Of a stretch of DNA of 64,000 nucleotides, positions 54,419 through 64,000 are shown piece by piece (position 1 is the stretch's first letter; every line of letters begins with the position of its first letter). The notes under the pieces were generated by a model. That model was given only the letters and a program-made list of their open reading frames with translations, had not been told where the DNA came from and made no database searches. The DNA lies in NCBI RefSeq assembly GCF_902167145.1, contig NC_050097.1, positions 42,082,095 to 42,146,094 of the forward strand, in the 5' to 3' direction. The DNA comes from Zea mays. Its lineage: Eukaryota; Streptophyta; Magnoliopsida; Poales; Poaceae. Made by a program: the position numbers and the translations under genes.

Positions 54419-57070
54419 CACACATCATGCATGTGGGCCGAAACATATGAAGAAATATATATGAAATTGGTGCAAAGTAGATGCCTAGATGGCGCGCGGT
54501 CGGACACTACTCTAGATGTGCAATTACGTGGCTAAAGTAGTAGCGACGAAATCAAATTCCACAGTCGTTCACGTCAATTAATTCATTTTCTTGTTTGGGC
54601 TTGCATTTTTTTTTTCTTTTCTGCCTCAAAAGTGACTGACAAAAGCGACAAGATGTACATGCTGCTGCCAGAGTTACAAAAATAGTAATAAAAGAAAGCT
54701 ATAATGATCTTTCGCTTTTGTTGTCTTGAGGCTCATGCCAAGCCTCTTAATTATATCCCATTTTCTATCTCATTCTTCATTTCAAGATCTACAAACAGTG
54801 TCTTCCACGTCTATCTCCACGTGAGAGATGGCCTCAGTGGAAGATGGGCAAACCGGTGTTCCCTCGTCCTCAAACGTTCCAAGCTAGGAGCTTGTACTAG
54901 TTAACATTTTTAAATTTAGCTAAATTTACAAACAAAAAATACTATAAATATTTGTATGTTTAAACAAAATAGGTACAGAAATATATTTAAAGAACTACCT
55001 AATAATACTAATTGTACATCATAAATATTAACATTTTCTAATATATATATATATAAGGTTAAAAATATTTAACTTGTTAAAATGTGGTAATGACACAGTG
55101 CAGGTGGTCAAACTCATTTATTTTTTTATCAAATTTACATAAATTATATAAAACGTACATCGACGGTTTTATTTCTTAATAGTTATTACTATAACTTTAT
55201 ATTTTTTTAGACTGGTCAACAAAGTTGGAAAAGTTTGACTGAAACTTAAACGACCAACCTTTTGGAACAAAGGGGTGCTATTTAAATCAAGCAGGAAAAC
55301 AACTACAGTGATGTTCTCCAAGCAAACCCTTTTTAATTAGTAATAAAAAGGTTTGGCGTGATCAATAATGCTTAATTACATGATGATGGCTTTCTAAAAA
55401 CATTACCACTGCAGGGCGAACCGTAATATTCCAGTGATGTTCTCCAAGCAAATTCACTAGGGAACAATTGCAAATCACCACTAACAAATATTCCATATGT
55501 TTCTCGCTTTAGTAATTTGCGTTACATATCAAACTTTGCTAACTTTTTATAAGAAAATATAGTAACATCCAGAAGCTCAAATAAGTGCACATGGAGATTT
55601 TAGTTTAATTATTTTTGATACTGTGAATATTGCAAAATTGGAGAAGTTTGACTTAGGAAGAAGCAAGGTGACATATAAATTTGGAATGGACGAGGGACAT
55701 CATCTCGTATCTGATAGAAATTGAAATCCACTGGATTGCTTAAGACACTAATATGCCAATCGGCTAGCCTTAATGATGATAGTGGTCGCGTTGATCATTA
55801 TTGTCGTGCCCATCACCGGTGGTACATAGATCAAGACCTCTAGGATTGTGGCGGCTAGGGTTTTCGAGCGCACGGATGCACATCTATGTTGGCTCTTGTC
55901 TCTATTTATGTTGTGTCTATCGTGACAGGGTGTCACAACTAAGGGTTGGTTTGTGTCCCTGATTAGGACGTGTGAAGACCATACACACACGATGAAGATT
56001 TGGTGCTTATCCCAACTCGGTTTATGTTACCAAGTCAGAGAACACCCTAATAGCATCCTCACGGCCCAAGATTATCTTAGCTCGGCCTCCTTTTATCTAT
56101 AGGAAGAAATGTGCACCATTTGTACCAGTGCCAATAATCATGCATCCTTAAGCCCTAAGCAGTGAGTCCTAAAGATGAGATATGCTGCAATCCGTTCTTC
56201 AAAACTCTATGTATCCGTGTGTAATGTGTATACACACAACAACTGGCAGATGTGCTGTTGCAATCACAAAAGGGCAGAGGCCGTTGTATTGTCTCTGTCC
56301 AGCCCTCTGCACCTTAGCCCCTGCGGTGAACGCCTCTCGCTCTTGATCCCGACGACGAGGCTTGTAACGCAATCTGGATTTGCATCTCCCAGCTGGTTGC
56401 TCATCGGTTGTTTTGCTTGGAGCCGTGTGCGATCCAGCTAATCAACCTGGAAGGGTTATTAATGTCAGCATGACTGCATGATGACACGACACACGAAATA
56501 GCGGGACGTCTTATGTAAACACGAAATAGCTTGGAGCCGGCCTCCAGACTTGGCCGTGTGCATGATGACTGCATAATGTCACAAACACAAAGAAGTGGCC
56601 GAAATTAAGTAATTTATAATTTATAAGGCATTATAGAAGAAGTTATAAAGATTTATAACATCAAACGGACATACTACATAAATGTTATTATTTTATTATA
56701 TAACTTTATTTAAACTAGATTACGGTTTTCAGATGACTTCTTATGAAGTTTCATTATCGCATATGATTGGCTAGCTAGTTACTGAATTCTCTCCTCTATT
56801 ACTAATACTATATTTGCCTGGCAGACGATGTCCTGCCAGCAGTTTTCGATAAACAAAAAAGTTGGTTACTGAAGGATTGATAAATCAGTACAAGAAGTTG
56901 ACTATCAACAAACACGACAGCAATACGCCAACAAGAAAAGTTCAACAATGCTGCGAGCCTTAAGATTTCTCTTGGTTTTCCCTAACACGGTAACATGAAC
57001 TTACAATAAATCAATCTACAACCATCTTATTCTCCGAATCAGGCATAGAGATATCACCTGAGACGACTAA
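54417..57070. other. Host intergenic DNA
   Basis: AT-rich with no convincing gene. The duplicated phrases CACGAAATAGC (56497, 56520) and CAGTGATGTTCTCCAAGCAAA (55306, 55431) suggest small rearranged repeats. ORFs at 55748-55990 and 56175-56441 have no protein-like features. Confidence 0.45.
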
Positions 57071-57407
57071 GGGTCAATTTGGAAGCACTCATTTTTTTTA
57101 AAAAAAAAACTGGTTTAAAGAAACTGAGTTGCTTTTAAATATGTCGGCTTATGCTTTAGTTTTTAGGAACTTGATTCCCAATTTCTAAAAACACAAGAAA
57201 CTTGTCCTTTTTTTAGCTAAAATCAGTTTTTGTCCAACAAATTAGGTGTTGTCCTCAGTTGGTTTGGTAAAAATTATAGTGATTGCCACCTCTCCCATGT
57301 CTACTGTGATCTCCTCGTTGCCTACTCTGACCGATTTAAATGTTTTTAGAAACCTAGAATAGAAACCAGTTTCTAGTTTCTTAGAGACTGTTGCTTCTAA
57401 ACAGGCT
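57071..57407. mobile_element. Tourist-like MITE
   Basis: The left end GGGTCAATTTGGAAGCAC and the complement of the right end GAGCCTGTTTAGAAGCAAC form a diverged inverted repeat. TAA lies on both sides (57068-57070, 57408-57410), the PIF/Harbinger-type 3-bp duplication. Non-coding, 337 bp. Confidence 0.6.
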
Positions 57408-57410
57408 CTA

Positions 57411-58576
57411 ATAAAAAAAAGCCTTTGTGGATGTCCATAAAGATATTGCATGCTATATTCTCACAAGCAAACAAGGGCGAGAAAAATATGGTTCGTTCAT
57501 TTTTAGGAAGAGCTGTAGCAGCCATTTGTTTCTCTCAAAACCGTGTGTTCTTTTAAGATTATAACTGATTGACCTAGCTACTAGGTATTATCAACAAAAA
57601 AAAAATGGGTGTAGTATTGTCTCATGGTCACTGTGGACCCACGAAAGCGACGCTGACTCTTTTTTTAGACCCTTTCTCAAGGCCGTTTCAAGCCGGCTTC
57701 TACTGTGGAGAAAATAGTTTGCCTGAGAATCTGATGCATCCGAACAGGAATTTTCTGGGGAAAGAATCTATCTTAAGAAGCAATCGAAGGTATTATACTG
57801 TTGAAAGCTGAAACAACACAGTATCAAATCTTAAAGGTACTATTCAAATTGGAGTGTGAAATGACACGGTATCAAATCTCAAGGCATATAAATACAGTTG
57901 AAGCAGTATGGTATCGAATTCTCCCACCAATAGTGAGCCTACATTTGATGGCGTCATGAAATTTCGTCTTCATAGTATGACAGGATCATTCCCTATAAAT
58001 TATCCCTGTGTGTTCACAGATCCAAACAAGAGATTTGCGAAGTAGTACATCTGGCGAGTTCAAGTCGATTATAACAACTTAACATCCACATATCCAACAA
58101 AACAATCAACATAAGGACAGGCTGAACAGCAGTAAAAACCAACAGACAGTTGAAGACAAAGTGTGCCTGAAAAGAGCAGGGAGGTTACACTTGAGTACAA
58201 AATACGTGTGGATGGTTAGATGATCTGCTCCAGTAGTTAATGTTTAAAGAACAAAGAACATGTTGTTTCTAACTCCTAGTTTGGCTCATTTGAAGCCGTC
58301 CAAGTAGAGGAGTGCTCCAGTAATCTACTTCATATTTTACACGGGCCCATTGTACATTATTAAACCATGCGTATAGAGTTGCCACGTTTGACATTTGTCT
58401 ATCTCTCCTCTGCTTTGTTGCAAATGTATTGATTACTAAATAGAAAGGGTGAAAACTAATGGATCTCCACTAACCCAACAACACACCAATCCAAGTCCAT
58501 CTGTACATGTACAATCATACTTGACACTGCTGACGTTGGATTCAGAATTTCTGATCAATACCCCCAAACAAATTAT
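57411..58576. other. Upstream region of the kinase gene
   Basis: No exon called. Short partial repeats of GTATCAAATCT occur at 57822-57875. An ORF at 57605-57811 has no recognisable content. Upstream exons of the kinase could hide here. Confidence 0.4.
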
Positions 58577-58750
58577 GGGATATAATATTTTTTTAGTGCT
58601 TTTGGCTTCTTCTATGCGGCTATGCCTTGACCGGCAATGGTTAGTCATTAACACTTTAATTACGGGATATGATTTATTTTTGTGTTTTTGGCTTCTTCCA
58701 TGCCTATGCATTGGACGGCAATGGTCAGTCACTACACGCTTCATTGGTAA
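58577..58750. repeat. Tandem duplication at the kinase 5' end, period about 87 bp
   Basis: The block GGGATATAAT...TTTTGGCTTCTTC...GGCAATGG starts at 58577 and again at 58664 with about 20% divergence. The proposed kinase start codon (58669) is in the second copy. Confidence 0.7.
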
Positions 58751-60544
58751 CATCGACTGGTTATAGATTGTCCATGGAGACATACTTGTCTTCATTATTA
58801 GAACAACAACAAGGTGAGCGAGAAGCATTCTTGTGTTCTTCCGGTAAGTGCCATAAGCTAAAGGGGATGCAGAGAGGTTGGTTTATTTTACTTCTCTTGC
58901 ACATACCTTTCTACTTGATCTTTCAAGCTTTGAGCTCCTCAAAATTTATCAACAGGATACGAAGCGTTGCTAGGATGCCTCTGTGCTGGGGTGATAATTG
59001 GGGCCATAGCTGTTTTCTGCAGTGTTAGGAGAAGAAGAGCCAGCAAGTCCCAACCATCAAGAAACGATATTGGTAATTTCACTAATTAATTGCACATCCA
59101 TATGCATATAGAAGTTACTGAGATAGATGTTTTTTTACCCACTAATAGCAATACGAAGTTGCACATGTTTTTTTTTCTTGCAGAGGTCGCGTTGGCATCC
59201 CTTGAGTATGAGGAGACTACCTGCAAGCCGATGTCGATCAAAGAAATATACACAGCAACTGAAAACTTGAGTCCATCAAACGTCATTGGACAGGGTATTG
59301 CAGGTACGTGTTCACAATACCTGATTCACAGTTATGGTATCTATACCATAAATCAAGAGAAAGTATATTTTTCATCCAAGAACACGAGACTTAGAAACCT
59401 AACTGTTCAAGTATATGTTGTCCTTTATGGTGTGCAACTGGTTCATCTTGTGGTTCCAGGCAAGGTATACAGAGGAGTGCTGACAAATGGCTGGCCTGTT
59501 GCAGTGAAGCACATTGTTAAGAATGAGCATGCAGAAACATTCCTAAGGGAAGTTAAAAGCCTGTCACATGTCAGGCACCCGAACCTTGTGTCATTAAGAG
59601 GTTACTGTGACGGGCAGGAGGAGTGTTTTCTTGTGTATGAGCTGTGCATCAACGGTAACCTATCAGAATGGCTATTTGGTGAGTAACATGATAGCCTAAA
59701 CATTTAAAGTGACGACTAGAACTCTATACGTTGTTGCATAATTGAAGAAAAAAAATTTTGATTCTAGGAAAAGACAAGAACCTTCCATGGATTCAGAGGC
59801 TTCAGATAGCACTTGGAAGTGCTTGTGGCCTTTGGTTCCTGCACATATACCCTGAAGGCTGCATCGTTCACCGTGACATCAAGGTTTGTTGCATGATCTG
59901 AAAGTCTTCAGTGCATCTATAGATTCATGTTTAGTCAAACTCACACTTTCTATGACAGCCAACCAATATACTTCTTGGGGTTGATATGGAACCCAAGCTG
60001 TCAGATTTTGGACTCTCTAGAGTCATCGACTTAGGTGTGTCGCACGTAAGCTCTGAAGTCAGAGGAACATTTGGCTATGTTGATCCAGAATACCGCCACA
60101 ACCACAGGGTGAATGCTGCAGGGGATGTGTACAGCTTCGGCATGGTGCTCCTCCAACTCCTCTCAGGAAGACGAGCAATCAACATCATGAATACTGCTAT
60201 GCCAATGTCACTGGACAAAATGGTAAGATCATAAGCAGTTAAAGTAAGATACTACGTTCTGGGAAGAACAATTGAATGAGCCGAATATGTGTACCTTTTG
60301 TTCCCAGGCTTCTACACTTATCCAAGATGGCAATGTATCAGAGTTTGCTGATCCTAGGTTGAATGGAGAGTATTCAACGGAGGCATTTGACCTCAGTTTG
60401 AAGCTTGCTCTGTTATGCACTGGCCACAAGAAGCAACGGCCATCCATGGAGCAAGTTGTGTCAAGACTTGAGAAGGCTCTTGAGATATCCATGAGAGATG
60501 ATGCAAAACACAACAACATTAGCATTGTCGAATCCCTTGCATAG
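58669..60544 (+). CDS. Receptor-like protein kinase, seven exons inferred
   Basis: Exons inferred from GT/AG junctions with consistent phase: 58669-58813, 58956-59072, 59184-59303, 59460-59678, 59768-59883, 59959-60222, 60308-60544 (1,218 nt, 405 aa). A membrane segment (residues about 53-72, LLGCLCAGVIIGAIAVFCSV) is followed by RRRR. Kinase landmarks are the glycine loop GQGIAGKV (123-130), VAVK lysine 144, HRDIK (235-239), DFG (255-257), the YVDPEY activation-segment end, and the late QRPSMEQVV region. HRD with Arg marks an RD-type RLK/Pelle kinase, probably active at the plasma membrane. The 5' exon is uncertain: it gives a very short ectodomain and overlaps a tandem duplication, so the real N-terminus may lie upstream. 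I do not assign a subfamily or ligand. Confidence 0.82.
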
Positions 60545-61403
60545 CTATTATGTGTAATCCTTAAGACCCTTGATGTTTACATGACCATGCTTAAGCATTT
60601 TTGTGCGCTAAGTGAACGAAAAACCATTCGAGTGATGAGAAATTTACATCAGAAAAGTTAAGACAAACCAATAGAATTAGTTCACACCTATAACCAGAGA
60701 TACTGAAAGACCAAATCTAGGGACAGTACTACGATCTAGACTTCTATTAGAGCACAGGCTTGAATATTTCAGCACCTTTTCTGTCACACTATACAGAGAA
60801 GTATAGCTACAGTAGAGAAAAACCTATAAGGGCTAGTTTGGTGACAAGGGAATTGTGGGGGATTGAGGAGGAAATTAGTCCATTTCCTCCTCAATCCCGC
60901 CCAATCCTCCTCAATTGCTTTGTCACCAAACTAGCCCTAAAGGTGTCAAGCATGATACCTCTTAGTATAATGAGTTTAATGCAGCACTTGAATTCACTGT
61001 GATGGTCCAAGTGAATATGCTATCTTTCAACTTACTATAAAAAGGAAACGCTGGTAAGTGTACAAGGCACGATAACTAGCTTGACAGACATCATCACTTT
61101 ATAGCATATACCAACTAGTGCCAAATGAAAAATATAGTCATGTGTGCCTTGAATACAAATCCATATGATCCACCTCTGCGACCAATGAAAAAGATGAAAT
61201 TCTTTTTCACCAGAAGTCAGCACCATCCATACAGCTTTGTTCCACAATAATATATGCTTCCAGAATTACAGGGCTATACATAAGTGCACTAGTAATCATT
61301 CAGGTAGTAACTAAATCTAATTACAACATAATGCAGAAACCAGACTGTTACCAAACTGATATTCTGCACAGACTGGAAGAAAAATGAATAATAACGACAC
61401 GCA
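60545..61403. other. Tail-to-tail intergenic region
   Basis: Contains the probable 3' UTRs of the kinase (plus) and the membrane-protein gene (minus), plus the MITE at 60830-60937. No coding sequence seen. Confidence 0.5.
60830..60937. mobile_element. 108-bp Tourist-like MITE, near-perfect hairpin
   Basis: GGGCTAGTTTGGTGACAA at the left is the exact inverse of TTGTCACCAAACTAGCCC at the right. Inner arms (GGATTGAGGAGGAAAT and ATTTCCTCCTCAATCC) also pair. TAA duplications flank it (60827-60829 and 60938-60940). The whole element can fold into one hairpin. Confidence 0.92.
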
Positions 61404-63832
61404 TTATTGAAGTGGCAATTCATTCAGTGCATCTGTATAATCCTTTTGATTCATCGAAAGGGCGCACAGGCCATGTGGGAGAAAAAGATAAATCGCAAGA
61501 AATATTATCACTCCGAGATCAGCTTCTTCACCTATGGCAGGTTGAGGGGGTTGCCGCAGGTATATCTGACTGGCACACCACATACAGTACAGGGTGGCTA
61601 TCATCAGAATGAGAAAGAAAGATTGGTTTGATTTTTCTGCTGCAGACCTTCCATGATTCACTCTGCCAAAACAAGGAACAAGAGTGTTTACAGAACTGCA
61701 ATAAGAATTTGTACTTGATAATGTTTTTCAGAAAGGAACGTAAGGAGTGATTTAAACATTGGAAACCCAAGTGAGCATATATCAGATACGTCTGTAATTC
61801 CTTTTTGCTACAATGCACAGGAGAACTGACTACGTTTGCATAAAAAGAAAGAAAGACAGGTTCAATACAACAACACTAGGCCAGAACACTTGAAACAGAA
61901 CAAGAACAACCTAAAACAGACAAGTTATACAACAGGCACACTAAACAAAGAAACAGAATTTTGAATGATGTGGTGCCAACACTTTACACTTTTAGGGTGT
62001 ATAAGGATCGCCTATTTCCATCCATTACAAATCTAGAAATAAAGTGATACAACTGAAAATGCCCAGGCCTAATGAACCAAACAGCTTTCTCAATCTCCAT
62101 TCAAACATGGTAATGAAAACTAGCCACCAAAAATAGATGTTCTGAATTCTAGAGTTGTATATATAAAAAAGTTTTTCCTTTCTACTTTAAGATTCTGAGG
62201 AAAACAATAACTTATATAGAGAACAAATTATAGTTACTTGTTGTGTATACAAGGAACAAAGAATTAACATTGTGTTTGTACCAGACCGGAGCATGGGCCA
62301 CCCGACCAATGCGACGGGTGGACAAGGTCCATAGTGTTGACCCAGAATGATCCACGGGCCAGGTACTTACCATATTTTTCACCCCAAAACCCGACCCAAA
62401 GCCAATAAACCTAACCCAACCCAAAAAAAACTAACCCGACACGCCCGACAAGAAGTCACGGGTTGACCTGACCTGACACTATGCACGGGTCAGTGCAGGC
62501 CGTGCCAAACAACCCACGACCTGAACTTGACCCGACTCGACGTTTGAACAGGTTAGTTTGTACTGGCATAGCGGCGAGGTTCCAAAACACACTGCACTTT
62601 ATAACAGCACATGATATAGCTATCTATTTAGAATCTTGCAAGAAACCTAATCTAGTTTCTGTGTAACATTTTTTAGTTTGTACTTGGGATAGTGCACCTA
62701 AAAAGCTATCACCTGTTGATGTACACATATCCCCCCATGAGGCAAGTGCAAAGAAGTCCTACGACGAGCACTGCATCTGGATTGATAGGAGCACGACCTT
62801 TCCACCAACCAGTGCTCAGTATCCAAGTGTACATTGTAGAATGCCCATTCTCCTGCAGCAGTATAAGTGTGTAACATGACTCAGTCGGGTAAAATGACAC
62901 ATTCAATCCCAAAGCATCAAAGGGAAAGGTTCATTTGTGATCTGAACAAATTTTACTTCACATGCAGTGCAGAAACATCATGCCAGTTGGATTAGTTGGG
63001 TATTTCTAGAACAACTTGGGTCCAACTGTCCAAGATGTCAAGCACACACTTTTAAAGTTGGGACATCAATTCTAAGCTGATACATCCCATGTTCACGAGA
63101 CATTCCTTGCCGACTTCCGGTTGACAAAAAATCCAAACTACTGAATGCTCACCTCAAACAAGTGATCCAAGAAAAAGTGGGAGAGCGAGCCGGCAGAGAT
63201 CAGCAAGAAACACTGCCTCTTTCTTAATGGTACCTGCAGCAGCACCAAGCCACCAAGATTAAACAAATCAGGCACGCAACACTAGATTGATACAGAGGCG
63301 TCTGGGCTGCGAAGCTACTCAACACTATTCTGCAACAGAGGATTAAGATAACGCGGCATTTGCTAAACTAGAATGGCATTGGCACCAAGTTGCTAGACTC
63401 CGAACGCAGCCGTACCGAACAGTAGATTAAAAAAAGTGGGAGGAAGCAAACATAGCAAATCCAACGCGGCGAAAGAAGGATTCATGAGGAATTGGAAATT
63501 CCGGCACCCACCCCGGAGGGAGAGTCGAGGACGCCGGCGCGAAGCAGACGGCGGGAGAGCCAGGCGTAGGCCCAGGCGAGCGGGAGGCCGAGGAGGAGCG
63601 GGTAGTAGAAGGGGTGGTGCACGGCGGCCATGGCGAGGTCCCCCGCGGCGGAGGCCGAGGGGAGGAAGGAGCAGAGCCACTCGGCGAAGGAGCCGAGGTC
63701 CGGGCCGAGGAACGCGTTCGCTGCGTAGACGGCGCAGTGGTGCGGCCCGAAGCGGCGGTCCGGGCCGGCGAGCCGAGACAGCGCCGCACCGCCCGACAGA
63801 GCGTACAGCAGGTGCGCTCCTGGCCCCGGCAT
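61404..63832 (-). CDS. Multi-pass membrane protein, YdjM-like metal-dependent hydrolase family, four exons
   Basis: Exons on the minus strand, all joined at GT/AG with matching phase: 63832-63512, 63233-63153, 62852-62713, 61662-61404 (801 nt, 266 aa). The start MPGPGAHLLYALSGG was chosen over an in-frame ATG at 63958, whose extra 42 residues are low-complexity and Pro/Thr-rich. Conserved-looking polar residues within hydrophobic surroundings are H7, H31-H32, D45, H72-H73 and SHFFLDH (126-131), the His/Asp pattern expected of YdjM/DUF457-type membrane-bound hydrolases. At least four hydrophobic segments are visible, including about 76-92, the end of exon 3 and two in exon 4 (FFLILMIATLYCMW; VIIFLAIYLFLPHGL). 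Substrate is unknown. The family call is by motif memory; the gene structure is firmer. Confidence 0.78.
62270..62560. repeat. CCCGAC-rich repeat within the third intron
   Basis: Dense ACCCGAC/GGGTCA-type words on both strands inside the 1,050-bp third intron of the membrane-protein gene. It resembles small hAT-type or other degenerate insertions seen in grass introns. No clean inverted ends or duplication found. Confidence 0.35.
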
Positions 63833-64000
63833 CCCGCTCCTTGGCCGCTGATGAGCTGGCTCGGTCACCGCCGGCAGACGGAGGCGTGGCGCGCGGTGTG
63901 GTGTTTGTTTGGTGGTGGTGGGAGGAGCAGTAGGCGTAGGGCGGCGGACTCGGGACACGATTTTCTGCTTCTCTGGAGGCGGACGACGAGGGTGGGTTCT
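63833..64000 (-). other. 5' UTR/promoter side of the membrane-protein gene
   Basis: GC-rich sequence upstream of the ATG at 63832. No TATA box visible before the window edge. Confidence 0.45.

Noticed and set aside
57605..57811. 68-codon plus ORF upstream of the kinase gene
   Set aside because: No domain, no splice junction that joins it in phase with the kinase exons, and not protein-like in composition.

Overview
The window looks like maize (Zea mays) or a very close relative. It is about nine tenths transposable element, mostly LTR retrotransposons inserted inside one another, and the families match maize types: long-LTR Tekay/Del chromovirus, Huck-like Tat element, Opie-like and Ji-like Sireviruses, Cinful-Zeon elements and CACTA ends. 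Plausible host genes occur only near the two edges. Family names come from recognising LTR ends and domain order by eye; no database search was run.

Layout. 1-284 is one end of a CACTA transposon. 285-2838 is host DNA with a small DUF761-type gene (minus strand, 1232-1459) and a Tourist-like MITE. 2839-42671 is an old Ty1/copia element (LTRs about 5% diverged) serving as the outer shell of a nest. A Tekay/Del-type chromovirus (3199-16602, minus, 3.55-kb LTRs about 0.5% diverged) sits at its gag start codon. A Huck-like element (19370-39470, minus, 5' end lost) interrupts its reverse transcriptase. That Huck-like element holds an Opie-like Sirevirus with open gag and pol frames (28181-37598, minus). 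The 5' part of a Ji-like Sirevirus (39471-41596, plus) adjoins its truncated gag. One deletion ending near 41596 probably removed the rest of the Ji-like element, the Huck-like 5' LTR and the core of the copia reverse transcriptase.

42677-44122 is host DNA. 44213-53611 is a terminal-inverted-repeat element flanked on both sides by (TA)n microsatellite. It is split by a Zeon-like element (45040-52509, minus) that has gag and no pol, and that carries an antisense, apparently intron-containing gene with its own TATA box. A solo Cinful-Zeon LTR (53702-54368) lies between two further (TA)n tracts. 54417-64000 is gene-bearing host DNA: a receptor-like protein kinase gene (plus, 58669-60544, seven exons inferred) and a four-exon gene for a 266-residue membrane protein resembling the YdjM/metal-dependent hydrolase family (minus, 63832-61404). 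These two genes point tail to tail, with a 108-bp MITE between them.

Relative ages from LTR differences counted by eye: copia shell oldest; Opie-like (about 1%), Zeon-like (about 0.7%) and Tekay-type (about 0.5%) much younger.
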